From Antitrichia curtipendula (lineage: Eukaryota > Streptophyta > Bryopsida > Hypnales > Leucodontaceae), in assembly GCA_951230915.1 (NCBI GenBank), contig OX579636.1:41419912-41483911 (forward strand): a stretch of 64,000 nucleotides of DNA, written 5' to 3'. Below the pieces are notes generated by a model. That model had not been told where the DNA came from. It was given only the letters and a program-made list of their open reading frames with translations, and did no database searches. A program made the translations under genes and the position numbers. This document shows positions 1 to 12,287 of this stretch, piece after piece; the first letter of the stretch is position 1; each line of letters begins with the position of its first letter.

Positions 1-1830
1 CTTACCACTAATTTTTAATCTTTTGGATTGTGTCTGGGGTGCTAAAATATAAACAAAGATTGATTTGTGTGGCGCTTATAATTTAGTACACATTAAAGAA
101 GGCGATGAATGGAAGACAACTTTCCAAACAAAATATGGTCTCTTTGAATAATTTGTTATACTATTTGGACTTACCAATGCCCCCATTGTGTTTCAACATA
201 TAATGTGACATTTTCTAGGAATATCTTGATAATTTTGTGGTGGTTTACCTTGATGACATCTTAATTTTTTCAAACAAAGAAGTGGACCATGAAAAACAAG
301 CTCGTTTAGTTTTTAAACTTTGAAAAATGGGCCTTTATGCAAAATTAAAAAAATGTGAGTTTCACCAATATCAAGTAGAGTGTGTGGGATATATACTCTC
401 TCCATCTGGCGTATCAATGGATCCTAAAAAAATACAAACTACTGACCAATGGACAATACCTTCCACTCTTTGAGTCTTCATGATATGCAATATTTCCTTG
501 ACTTTGCCAACCTTTATAGAAATTTTATCAAGGATTACTCTAAAATTGAAACACTGTTGACATGTGTCATTGACAACCAAAAATTTATTTGGAATGATCA
601 AACACAAGAAACTTTTGATAATCTTAAAATAATTTTTTCTACTGCACCTAATTTGATGCATGCTGATTTGATCAAACTTTTTTTTTGAAATTGGTGCATC
701 ACTTATGCATTTGTAGCTATCCTATCTCAATATGGTGATAACTATTTTTACCCTATTGCATTCCACTATAGAAAGTTTACAACACCATAAATTAATTACA
801 AAATTCATGATAAATAATTATTAGCAATTGTAGCTTCTTTTGAAGTTTAGTGTCATTTTTTGGAAGATGCTCAACATCATATCATACTGATTATAAAAAC
901 TTATAATATTTTATGAAAGGTTTTAAAGGTTTTAAATCGACACTAGGCTTGTTGGAATATGTCTTTATCAAGATTTGACTTTGTTATTACTTATCGACCT
1001 AGTAGTCAACAAAGAATATTTGATGCATTATCACGACATTCTTACCTTGCTCCTAAAGAAGGAGATGAATATATGATCAATAAAAAACTATTATTCTAAA
1101 ACTTGAACACTTGAACCTCCATTCATTGATAAGCTAAAAATTTCTAGTTCTTGAAGAAATTTAAAAAGTCCTTAAATAAGATCCTCTTATTAGAAATATA
1201 AAGATAGAATTAGAATTAGAAAAAGTCAAGAATTTTGAATTTAGAGATGAATTATTATTTTATAAAGATTTGTTATATGTTCCTCTTGGAACTTCAAGAT
1301 TCTTCGGGCATGTCACAATTTTTCAAGTGTAGGATATTTTGGATATAACAAAAACATTTGAATTAATATTTAGAGACTATTGATGGCTGCAAATGTGTAA
1401 ATTTGTAAAAGATAATATCAAGTCATGTAGTATTTGTTCTTGTGCTAAATGCATATGCAATTGACTATATGGATTTTTGGAACCACTATCTATACCCAAA
1501 AGACCTTGGACATCATCATCAACCATGGATTTTATAGTTGATATTCTAATTAATATTCTAATTTTGCATAATTCTAATTATCTTTCTATAACATTTGATT
1601 ATTTGATCAAAATGTCACATTAATACCTTGTAAACAATCAATTACTAGTGAAATTACAGCAAAATTATTTGCTGACAACATTATCATCTCCATGGTCTTC
1701 CTAATGATATTGTCTCTGACCGAGGTCTACAATTTATTTTGAAGTTTTGAAAAATATTCTTTGAACTTTTAAAAGTCAAATTTAACCTTATCATCTTGAG
1801 ACCAATAGTCAATTTGAATGTTCAAACCAA
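1..1830 (+). pseudogene. Decayed Ty3/gypsy retrotransposon pol fragment (RT, RNase H, integrase)
   Basis: Translation in shifting plus-strand frames gives typical gypsy polyprotein pieces in the usual order. These are a reverse transcriptase block around positions 150-280 (FGLTNAP, then the catalytic VVYLDDILIF), an RNase H-like stretch around 700-1,050, and an integrase core remnant around 1,685-1,830 (HGLPNDIVSDRG, then NVQTNGQT). Many stops and frameshifts interrupt it, so no long ORF survives. The window edge cuts off its 5' end and no LTR is recognisable. It is an old, dead insertion. Family assignment rests on these motifs; the exact clade cannot be read. Confidence 0.8.
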
Positions 1831-1910
1831 TGGTCAAACAATATCTATGTTGTACTATTACTTACTATTAGTAGAGTTTGCTTAATATAATAATACCTTG
1901 CATTCATCAA

Positions 1911-2812
1911 CTAACCCCTAAAGGGCCAAGGCCTTTTTTCTGCCAAAAAACACTAAAAACTGCCATTTCTATAGCAAAGAGTAAAAAAATTTGAAAATTG
2001 TTTGTTTTGCACATCTAACCAAAGGATCTTACACCTAACTAGTATGAGAATGTGTGGAAAAAATTTCAGAATTTTTGAAAGTACAAATTGCAGATATCTG
2101 CATTTAAAGTAAAAAAAACAAATTTTCCAACACATTTTGGAACTAGATTTTTTGACTTTGAACATTTTGAACTTTAAAATCTTGAACTATAGAGTTTTGA
2201 GCTTTAATTCTTTATATGGGAGAATTGAGTTAAGAGTCTAGGTAAAAAAAAAAAAGTTTTAAATTAATTTTCATCCTTTAAAAAATTGTTAAATGGAAGT
2301 AGGTATGAGATAGAAGGAAACTCTAAAATATTAATGTCTTTTAGATGGAAATAAAATGCATTGATTTCAATGGTGAGATTGTTCTAAAAAGAAAAATAAA
2401 CCATGTGGAAATTTTGTTTTTGAAAAATTACAAAAATTGCATTAAAAAATGAAGCCTCAAGTTATTTTTTTCAAGAAGATGCTCTAATTGCCCGAAAACA
2501 AGATTGTCCATAACTTTCTCATAACAAATCCAAATGAAATGAATGAAAGCTTAACAAATAGAAAAAAATATAATTTATGAAAGAAAGATTAAAAAAAAAT
2601 AAGTTCAATATTTTGCAAATTTTGTTTTGCTGCCCACTCTTCCTTGTTTTGAGCTTATTTGGGCATAATTGTTGTTCTTGGGCACTGATTGAAAAAAAAA
2701 CTACATTAATGCAAAGCTAATAAATTTTCTATCTTCAAAAAAAGTTTCAAATAATCAAGACAATAATTTAGCCCGTAGGTACCTACCCGGAATCTCATTT
2801 GTCCCCCAAAGG
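1911..2812 (+). repeat. Dispersed repeat with TTAACCCCTAAAG-type ends, copy 1
   Basis: It starts with TAACCCCTAAAGGGCCAAGG and runs into a stretch resembling ttctgccaaaaaacact..aactgccatttct. The same start appears near 22,993 and 59,731 and, reversed, at the ends of copies near 43,637 and 51,857. The far end near 2,800 again has an AAAGGGCC block. The matching ends in opposite orientation suggest a TIR-type non-autonomous DNA element of about 0.9-1.2 kb. It contains no coding sequence; the small minus-strand ORF inside is AT-rich chance sequence. Confidence 0.5.
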
Positions 2813-4640
2813 GCCAACAATTACAAATAACAAATCAAGCCTTTGCTCTCCTTTGGACATTACAAATAATAATCAAGCTTTTACTCTCCTTTGTGCATAA
2901 AGCTTTCTGTTTGTGCCAATTTCGTGGCATTTGGACGTACTATATGAAAGTTATGGATTTTTTCAAATAAATAGATGAATTAAGTGATTTTTTATTTATT
3001 TTCAAAAAAATCATAACGTTCACTTTACATGTCCAAACGTTACAAAACAAAGCCCTATCCTCTTTCATACACAAAGCTTTCTATTTGGGCCAACAATGCA
3101 ACTTCTCACACTAATTAAAAATTAAATTAAATTATCTTTTATTTGAAAATAAACACCTTATTTTGGTATTGCATGTCCAAATGCCACCAAACAAAGCCCT
3201 TGCACTTATTTATGCCCCCTTTTGTGCATAAAGCCTTTTTGTTGTAGTAGGAACGCAACCTCTCACACTACGGTGTAAAAGTAATTGAATTTCAAAATTC
3301 CAATGAGTTAAAAAATCATAAAAAATCATAAATCATAAAATCATTATTTTTTTGGCTATGGTAGCAACACATAGCAAAAACTATATAAAAGTTATTGAAT
3401 TTCAAAGTTTTTAAAAATTTAAAAATTTAAAAATTATTTTCAGTTTAACATTTGTTGCAAATTATGGATTTTTAAAATTATTAAAATTAAAGAATTAAAT
3501 TAAATTATTTTATTATTATTTTTTATTATATTGTGGCAAAGAGACATGACATACTAGTCTATACCTTAAGATAGGTTGTTTGTTTTGTTTTATTTGATAC
3601 TTTGAAATCTAACTAACCGTGAGGCATCTAACAACATTTTTAGTACCAATCAAAAGTTCTTGGCAAGAAAGGGTGCACAGACTTTGTTTCTTGGTGTTTG
3701 GACAAATGTTGTGAAAGTTACTGAATTTTAAATTTTTTATGAATCAAAAATTGATTTAAGTTCTCTTTTATTTTGAAAAAATCATAACTATTACATTGCA
3801 TGTCAAAATGCCACAATACAAAGTCCTTACACTTTTTTGTGTATACAAATTTCTATTTGTACTAATTTCATGGTGTTTTGACCTATAGTGTGAAAATTCT
3901 GGATATTTTTTAATTAAAAAATTGAATTAAATAATCTTTTATTTTTGGAAAAATACAATTTTCACATCATATGTCCAAATGTCATAAAATAGAGCCTTTT
4001 ATTTGTAATAAGAACTCAACCTCTCACACTACGGTATAAAAATTAATGAATTTCAAAGTTCTAATGAATTAAAAAACTATAAAATTATTTTTAATTTTTT
4101 GGTTGTGGCAACGATACATGGCACACTAATCTATACTTTAAAATAGTATTTTTTAAAAAAGAAAAATTGTTTTATACATTAAAATCTAACAAATTATGAG
4201 GCATCTGACGGCACTCTTGGTACCTCTCGTTAGCTCTTGGCAAGGAGGAGTGCACGGGCTTAATTTTGGGGCGTTTGGACCTATGGTGTAAAAATTATTG
4301 AACTTCAAATTTTTATGAATTCAGAAATTAATTTAAATTATCTTTTATTTTGCAAAAAAACATAATTTTCATGTTGCATGTTCAAACACCACAAAACAAA
4401 GTCCTTGCACTCCTTTCAGCATAAAGCTTTCTATTCATGCCAAAATTATGGGGTTTGGAACTACGATTTGAAAGTTATGGATTCTTTTAAATAAAATAAT
4501 TATATTAAAATAATTTTTATTTTGGAAAAAATATAACTTTCACTTTGCATGTCCAAACGCTACAAAGCAAAGCTCTTGCACTCCTTCATGCACAAAGCTT
4601 TTGGACCAAGAATGCAATTTTTTACACTACAGTGTGAAAG
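2813..4640. repeat. Degenerate satellite-like array
   Basis: A phrase like gcatgtccaaacgctacaaa followed by acaaagctttctatttg recurs near 3,029, 3,172, 3,797, 3,966, 4,375 and 4,546. The copies are in pairs about 145-170 bp apart, and the pairs are 580-770 bp apart. Companion phrases such as ctctcacactacggtgtaaaa recur near 3,260, 4,020 and 4,620. This is a heavily mutated tandem array with a hint of higher-order structure. No gene is seen in it. Confidence 0.6.
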
Positions 4641-4643
4641 TTA

Positions 4644-4940
4644 TTGAGTTTCAAACTGTATGGCCCCCGCCTTGAATTCCCCTCTGAAAAACCAACAATT
4701 ATGCGATTTGAAAAAAAAATAACCCCCTTATGCAAAATCATAGCCGTGCGATTCAAAAAGAAAACACTATCTTCCTCTGAAAAATCATTAGTTGTGCGAT
4801 TCAAAAAGAAAGCAATAATCCCCTCTCAAAAATCATTAGCCGTGCGATTCAAAAAGAAAACAATAACCCCCTCTCAAAAATCAAAAGCCAAACAATTTGA
4901 AAAGAAAACAATACCCCCTGTATCATGTGATTTGACTTGA
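4644..4940 (+). repeat. 48-bp minisatellite that keeps an open frame
   Basis: About five units of 48 bp encode a 16-residue repeat with the pattern VRFKKKTxxPSQKSLA, for example AVRFKKKTLSSSEKSL and AVRFKKKTITPSQKSK. Because 48 is a multiple of three, the 98-codon frame stays open through expansion. The product would be very basic (Lys/Arg-rich). The unit sits at the end of the satellite-like array and has no promoter or homologue I recognise. I treat it as a repeat, not as a gene. Confidence 0.6.
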
Positions 4941-5961
4941 GAAAAAGCCGTTTGTACCTGCATGTGCCTGCCCTTCTTTCAAGATCAAGAGATTTCCAAT
5001 AGAGAATCAATGTAGACTAATATGATGACCCAAAATTTTTCACTCCAATGCATTCAAAATAATAAAGCATCTCCACCGCTATGTAAACATTTCACTAGCA
5101 ATCTACACATCATATGCATAGATCAATAGAATGGATGATTAAATAATTTGGATATTTAATATGCAATATTTTTTCATTTCAGTGTTAATGCAGTGATGAT
5201 TATGCTTTCAATTGCTGGTCTTTGAAAAATTTCAATTTTGAAATTGCGGCATAGAATACGTGCCGGTCCTTCAAATTTCTAATGGTCTACGTTCTAATTT
5301 GAAGTGTAGCTCTAATTTTGTGGAGTCTTAATTACAAAAAAATATATAATTGAAAGTGTAGCTCAAGTAACACACCCTTATGGCCATTAGATTTTGTTTG
5401 TTGCTAATCTGTTGTTTTGATCAAGGTCTTGAATAGTAGTAGATTATTTGCATCTTTTGTGTTGCATACATCCATGGGTAGTTTCATCTCATGTATTTTA
5501 AGGCTCAAGTGTCTGCATGTCAAGCTAAAAGAGATTCTTGGTCAATTTGCACAAGTCTTAATTTTTAGTTCTAGTAGATGTAATGAAGTAGCACAATAAT
5601 TATTGTTGGCATTTTGTATTGTTTCATGCTGCAATTTCTGACCTTGACATCTTCAAATCATATGGTTCTATATCAATCAGTTTTTATCAGGTAGGTACTG
5701 TCTAATAAGTCTCAATTTTCTGTATAGTGTCTAGAAGTCAATCATAAATGTGGATTACCCACCAATTAATGTCCAGTTCGTTGTTGTCAAAGTAGTATGA
5801 GACTAAGTTTATCATTAAAGCATGGAAGCATGATTGTTCAGATTATCAATAATGTTCCATGTTTTTGTTCTTAGTGCAGACTAGTCAAGATGTGAATCAT
5901 AAACTTGGTTCTTGGTTGTTGTTTTTGCGACACTAGTCTCTCTTGTCAATTATTGTGAGAA
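4941..5961. other. AT-rich intergenic stretch, no gene seen
   Basis: Only short ORFs without recognisable motifs are present (for example a 60-codon one at 5,417). No repeat structure is obvious. Confidence 0.5.
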
Positions 5962-6464
5962 ATGGGACCGCCCATGTTGCAAATTATGAAGGCAACAATC
6001 CAGAAAGGTAGGCACTTGGGTGCAGAAACAACAACAGAGTCTCAAGGAAAAGCAGATGCCACTACTATAAAACAGATTGCACACAATGAAAAGCAATTAC
6101 CAAAAAAAATCCAAGGAAAAGGCCTTTTACAGAGGTAAGAGAATTGGACTTGAGTGCCACTACTGCTGTGGAAAATTAGAACATTCCCCTTGAGTGTTTG
6201 AAGAAAATTGAACAATTAATTAAAAAAGAATGTGTCTCTGGGTTGTGCTCTATTGAACAAGGTGGCGCTCTATCCAAGCTCCATTTACAAATGGTTTGCC
6301 GCATTTTGGCATCCTCAGCTACCATGGTAAGTAAGAGCATCAAAAATTACTTCAAATGGGATAAAGCCAAAGCAACCCAAATTGACCACCACATTCTTAC
6401 TAAAACCCTTAGGAACACAAGTTTTCACACTTATGTTGGCATGCTTGGATATTGCATTAAAGAC
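5962..6464 (+). pseudogene. Rep-like (HUH endonuclease, Replitron-like) gene, left half, interrupted by a transposon
   Basis: The readable frame from about 6,140 to 6,464 has an E-x-G-G element followed by H-L-Q at 6,282-6,290. A Y-C-I-K element follows at 6,450-6,461. HUH endonucleases of Rep type carry a His-hydrophobic-His/Gln metal motif and a downstream catalytic Tyr with nearby Lys (YxxK); the spacing here fits. An in-frame TAG at 6,177-6,179 and a frameshift further upstream show decay. The frame is cut exactly at 6,464, the end of an 11-bp direct repeat. The downstream half resumes at 21,637 in the same codon phase. Assignment to Replitron-like elements is inferred from motifs, not from a search. 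Confidence 0.5.
6454..6464. repeat. Target-site duplication, left copy (GCATTAAAGAC)
   Basis: It is identical over 11 bp to 21,626-21,636. Such 8-11 bp duplications are usual for Mutator-like elements. Confidence 0.9.
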
Positions 6465-6575
6465 CAACGACGCTAGTTTGTGAGCCTAGAATTGCGAGCT
6501 TAAGAGCTGTGAGCGTCCATTTTGTGAGCCCAAAGATTGACTTTCAATAACTTTTAAATTTATTAGTGTTAGGAA
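6465..6575 (+). repeat. Left terminal inverted repeat of the giant MULE
   Basis: It pairs with 21,533-21,625 read on the minus strand. Shared blocks are TTGTGAGCCT, a run of spaced GAGC motifs, a TTTGTGA block and GTGTTAGGA, with gaps between. GAGC occurs five times in the first 60 bp, which could be repeated transposase contact sites. Confidence 0.8.
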
Positions 6576-7809
6576 AAAAACCCCGAATATATTTAAAAAT
6601 TCTAGGTAAGAAATAGTGGACCTATGACTGCGGACTTGCGGCCGTGGACCTATTACCGTGGATCTATGAACAGATTCAGAATATGATTTTTTTGCTTTCT
6701 ACACTCTTTATAGGTACATTCAATATATCGAACAATGACCTTTGATTATCCCATATTGATTGGAATTATAAATATAAGCTAATATAAGAATACTTTAGAT
6801 ACATGATTAGGCAAGCTTAAGATCGGCGTGAGTTGACTGCCACCCATCATTGTAGTAGACAATTACATCCCTCTTTACTTTAGGTACTTCATGTTTTTAA
6901 GTTCTAAAAATTATTTCTCATGATGACGTCTATTGCCATTTCATTTATTAATAGGGATACAACACAGAATTGGAATTTTCGAAATAAACTAATGTAAAAG
7001 GACTTAGAATAGTTGTTCACAATACCTGCGGATTAGTGTTAACCCTGTGTAGCACTTGGGGTCCCAGATGAGACACTTTGGACCTCCACATATAGCACTT
7101 GAGGCCCCAATCAAGACACTTGGGCCCACAAGTGTAGCAGTTTTTGTTCCTGCATTTTGGATGATCCTGTGAGTGATTTACAGGATTTAAAATTCAGTGT
7201 TAATCGTGCATCCAGGGGACCAAAAAGATTATCCTTTTTTAGATTGTAATGGGATTCCTAAAGATTTGTGGCAAATATTACTCTCACGAAATTGTGCTTT
7301 TGGTACCGAGACGCCAAATGAAGCCACAAAAGTATGGAGCAGTTTACAAATTTCTCGCTGGATTCTATCGCGAAGATATCCCCCTGAAATTCTTCTTTTG
7401 GTACCGAGACGTCTAATTCGGCCGCTAGACCTTGGTGCAGTTTAGAAAAGATTACTACGGATAAGTGTTAAAAAAACTCCTGAACGGATCATTTTTAGCT
7501 TATATTGTATATTCAGTGTACGTGCTTTGGCACCAAGTCTCTATAAAAATCCAATTTAATGCCATACATGGTTTAGTATTTATGACACATTGAAAGCACA
7601 CATTGCATTCATGAATCACTTTGGAATATGCACAAACAGGTCACAAAAGATAAAAATTGAAATACTGGATATACTTGCATTTTTTTAAGAATCGACAGAT
7701 TCAAGAAAGATGCTCATACATTAAAAGCATTTGCTGCTAATTGGATACATAGAGTCATCCAAATTCTAAGTATTCTAGTATAGCATATTCTAGCCCTCAT
7801 ACTGCAATA
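6576..7809. other. Left subterminal non-coding region of the giant MULE
   Basis: No gene is visible. Short internal repeats are present: variants of gtggacctat with ccgtgga near 6,620-6,665, alternating agcacttg/gacacttgg phrases at 7,050-7,140, and two copies of ttttggtaccgagacg near 7,298 and 7,396. It would form the 3' flank of the transposase gene. Confidence 0.5.
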
Positions 7810-10800
7810 TTAAACATTATTTTTAATCATCCCCGCTAATTGAAGAAGTATCATCACTTCATCCATACTCATGCTTGGAGCATGAATGAACTTGTCTTTC
7901 TTGAAGTCGGACTTGCACAAAAACCGGAAGATGTAATACAAATGTTTGCAATTGACATACTTCCCTCGCTTCCCAATGGATGTAGATATCATACCGGTAA
8001 AGTACAGGCACGTGCAAGCTGGGAAATTGCAGAGACTGATGCGATATATCATGTGGTGAGGTTCTACGCCAGATTGTAGAGTGATGACAGCTCCAAGTCC
8101 CGGATACGGCAAGATGTTCACACCAAGAATAATTCCGGTCACATTCCTGGCACTCTCCCATTGGTTGCGGTGATCATCAGTTGGTGCCCTGTCATTCCTC
8201 CGGATGCTTTTTCCATTCCGAATACATGGGGGCTTGTCAGCATGAGGTGGTCTTGCATAAGTCCATTCCATAACCTCAAAAAGGTTGGAGGAAGTGAATA
8301 GGCGTCTTGGAGACATAGACGGACGTTCCTGGAGGCGGAACCCTGCCTCCTCAAAGAGAATAATTTCCTCAGAGGTGAGGGCCGTGCCAATCAACACTGG
8401 CCAAATATTCGGGATTCGTGGTCGACTAAGGACGTGAGACCTCCTAGGTCCCATCACGCAACGCTTAATGTCGTCCGGGCAGAACCAGAACTCGTCTACC
8501 TCCACTCTTGTGCCTTTGAACTCGCGCTTCTGCCCCTTATACATTGGAGCAGCAGTGGCTCTGGAGCCCCTAACTATGGTCATTTTGCACTTCACTTCTG
8601 TCTGCGATTGAATGGCATGACACTTCTTCTTAGACTTCACAGAAAGACGAGATATGTGCCATTCTGAAGGGTCACAATCAGTCTCAAGTACATGCTTAAC
8701 ATGAGGGATTTCAGGAGTAGCATCAACTTGATTTGCATTTGAAAGATCAGTAGATCTACTTTGCACTCGGGGATGGGAGAAGTTGACCTTGTCCGGGCGA
8801 TGAGAATCACCCTCGGACCCAATAGGTACATCAGCCGGACGCTTAGAGGAACCAAAGACTTCCTCTCCTTCCAAATGAGGTATGCGCGTGCAAACCTCCT
8901 CAGCCCCGGGCATACTACATAGGGCGTCGGTGATTCTCTTTCCATCCATAGATGCAACTGCCCTCTTCAATTTCAAGTCCTGCCTAGATGGGCCAAATCC
9001 AGACGGGCCGCCATTTAGGTACACTCGAAAGTTTGTCATCTGCATAAAAGCTCTCACCCAATCGTCGCATGTCGCGACGTATAAGTCTGTGCCGCGCTTC
9101 CCAGATGCTTGGAGCCACTTGTTGTGTATTGTTTCAGATAAATTGCAAGAAGGCATATCAGCCAATTCATTTGAGGACATTTCCTGCAAGACTTAAAGAC
9201 GTCATATTATATATAACACAGAAATCAAACCTCAGTCTGTAGTCATCTTGAGCAAGTGTGAAGTACTTTAAATAAAGTAAGAAACTAACCGTTTCCATGA
9301 AACCACCCCACTGTCGATATCTGAAGTGCCAGAATGCCAACCAGAGCTCAAGCTCCCTCAGAGATTCAGTAGATGCTGCACCGGACGAGTACCACCATGC
9401 CTTGATCTGCAAGTATTTACTTTCAGCCTCCTCTAATGTCTTTGCATCCTTGTATGATCTACATAGCCGAACATGCTGACATTGCAACTCCCGCTTGATA
9501 AGTCTCTCAGTGTGGTGCTTCATGGAGGTTGCCCAATGAAAAAGGCACGTCCGTTCCCGATCAATCATCTTGTCCTTCGGGTTGCCAGTGCTGTACACGA
9601 TTCGAACAGCATTCCAATTCGCTTGAGCACCATCGGCCATGAAGCCTTTGAAGTTAGGATTCGGGAAGCCGTTCTTCTCCATCACTCGATTAAGGCAACG
9701 CCACATGATGATTTGACCTTTTGTATCTTCTGATTGCATATCGCATACTGCAATTGTCATCACCTTGCAATAGGCAGAGTCGTAAACATGGCAAGCGATA
9801 GTTGTCCAACCTTTGACACGTTTGACATGATCAAACATGAGCCAGGAATTGGCCAGATCTCCTCCTACTTGCATCTGCCTGACGAGGTCGACTCCGCTGC
9901 CTGGGCCATCCACGAGCATCTTGAAAAGGTACACCTTCTCTTGTCCTTGTCCAGGGAATACACTGTCATGAATGAACTCCATTTTCGCTTGTTTTTTCAT
10001 TGCCAATATGCGATCTATCTCCCCTCCTCCACTGCCGGTGTTGCGGAAGGACGCAATGATGTTCCGAACGTTTGGCGAACTGAGCACCTGGAACTTGTCC
10101 ATAACATCATCCAAGGCCTTCCCTCTTAGCATTTCCTTCGGGCCGTCACCTGCATGAACAAGGAATGTGTCCAAAAACTCTTTACTAGCAGCCACTGCAA
10201 TGGCGGACGCTTTAGCAGTAGAAGCCTTTTTTACTTCTTTCTCGATGAGTCCAGAGATGGTGTTAATGGAATCTCTACACAGACCATCTGCGACAAGGTG
10301 GTTATGATTTCCTAGATGAATGCAAGCCCTTGTCATATCAGCCACACCAATAACATAGTAAATTCGAGCGTCACAGAAATTTACACAAGTCGGTGTCAAT
10401 TTGCACACTCTACAAACTACTGTAGAATCTTTAGGAGGATTCGTCCCCACTTGGAATGGAGTACTAGTGTTCCCAATCCATTCTGATTCGTTCCTTTTGG
10501 AACACCTCTTCAAATAATCGCAGGCACTGTTACTGCAAGCCAAGTAACCAGCACAGGAAGACTTCTTAAATTTCAAACCTAAATCATTGTGAATGTTTGA
10601 AGTCATGGTACGACACCAAGTATGACCATCGTAGCGTTTATCCATGCCATTCATGTTCTTAGAAGAACACGAAGAAGCGGATGATGTGCATGGAGGCAGT
10701 TCAAAAATAATATCACCATCGAAACTCGTTGGGAGGAACTGGACCTTCTGGTGATCAGTGGTTTTAAAATTGAGATGGGCTAGCTCATTTCTAGACCCTC

Positions 10801-11449
10801 TAATACTTGCCAGTTTATGGATGCACTGCATCACACTAGGGAATGAACGACCACTTGGATAGAGAGGAGGGCGTGAGAGGTTTGAACTAGCAGGACTACT
10901 TTCACGAAGAGAACAAGACTGAGATGCAGAAGGCATTGTCGAAGTTTCTGGTGGGAATGATACCATTGGAGAACTACGGCTCATATATGACATCCCGTCC
11001 TCGGAGTCGCTTGACAACTCAACTATTGGACTTGAAATTCCCTCTCGAGGTACAGGAACGTTACCGCTTCCCGTCCCATCATATGACTGAAGATGACACC
11101 CTGACTTGACTTTTACTACTCTAAGAAACGGAGCCTGTGCAGTTGATGCATCAGATTGTGGTGTCAACAAACCTGAAGAAGCAGCAATTACATTAGACAA
11201 CAATCCAAATGCTCTGTAACGACCCATTGGCAGAATCCACAAATTCCCTTGGTCAGTTTGAGTCTTAGACATAAGAACAGAGTGAAGAAGACTTCCCGAC
11301 TCTGATAGAATCTCCTCCTCGACGTAGATTGAGCACTGAGAGAAACCATACCGGACGTGAATCAAGTGGCTTGTAATCTCTGCTACACCATCAGCATTCA
11401 GACGCAGAAGAAGAGGAACTTCATGTCCATCAGCTCTAATGGAAGCCAT
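7810..11449 (-). CDS. Mutator-like (MULE) transposase with zinc-finger and SWIM domains
   Basis: Two exons, 11,449-9,290 and 9,183-7,810, join in phase 0 across a GT..AG intron (9,289-9,184), giving 1,177 aa without a stop. I chose the ATG at 11,449 (MASIRADGHE); upstream codons are open but start in AT-rich sequence. Residues 130-220 are Ser-rich. A Cys/His cluster follows at about 299-383 (C299, C305, C310, C346, C349, C355, C359, then HLGNHNH), resembling WRKY-GCM/FLYWCH-type fingers. The MULE DDE core has D540 (LMFD) and D606 (FMADGAQANWNAV), then C635-x2-H638, with a Glu-rich helix at 695-701 likely to hold the third acid. A SWIM finger lies near the C-terminus (C1110-x-C1112 ... C1132-x-H1134). 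It would act in the nucleus, binding the terminal repeats. The intact frame suggests recent activity. Confidence 0.85.
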
Positions 11450-12287
11450 GATGCCACAATTCAAGAAATGAGGCAGTACGAAAAAAAAAATAACAACCAA
11501 AAACCGGCAGACATATCGGTCAGGACTTGAGAACCTAAGACCTGTATATAGAACGAGATCTTTGATGTTCAACTATAACCTTAAAGTAATTTGAATATGA
11601 TTGCACATGAGAATACTCAAATCCTAGAGTAGCGGCGCATACGTTCGAATTAAATGACAGTGAACATGAGATTTTGTGATCCAAGCAATTGTAAATTTTA
11701 GTCTGCACTGACATGTATCAGAGAACCTACATATAGCGCACAATGAAGGCCTTTGATTTCTACAAAATCATAGAAGATATGAATCATGAATACGATCCCA
11801 GTACTTAGACGGAAAGATATTAATGATTTAGACGAATATGTAATTGTGTACGTATAGCGGATGAAGGTGAATAAGGCTATCAATATAATATGAGAATCCA
11901 CTAAGATCAATTTAGGTAACCTAAAAAGAGTTCCCACGGAAACGGATATCCTCCATCAGGGAAATATAAGATTTGTGAATGATAAGTAATGACAATGACT
12001 GGCACGTACTACGATTCATTACGTCAGAAGACAGCCTTCCACCATATAAATGGTAACATCGAGGAATGAAAAGCTCTTTCAAAATTGATGATGATGATGT
12101 CCAGTAGCTTCAAATATAAAGTAGGTCCTGCAGTATGTAATCTTATAGAACTAAAGTAGTGGAGCAGATCTCTTAGATGCTAATGCGACCATCAACATCA
12201 AGCACTGATTCAAGTAGGGGAAAGAGATGCAAGAGAAGAAAAAGTAAGCTGTATTTCTCTACTTCCAGAGAATTAAGGTGATTTAGA
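11450..12287. promoter_or_regulatory. Divergent intergenic region between the transposase and the ParB/methyltransferase-like gene
   Basis: About 840 bp separates two genes that start in opposite directions, so both promoters should lie here. I could not single out a convincing TATA box; the short minus-strand ORFs are chance. Shared control of the two genes is inference from layout. Confidence 0.45.

Noticed and set aside
9167..11572. Upstream start at 11,572 for the transposase
   Set aside because: The extra 41 residues are AT-rich, hydrophobic and unlike the rest; ATG 11,449 begins the conserved-looking part.
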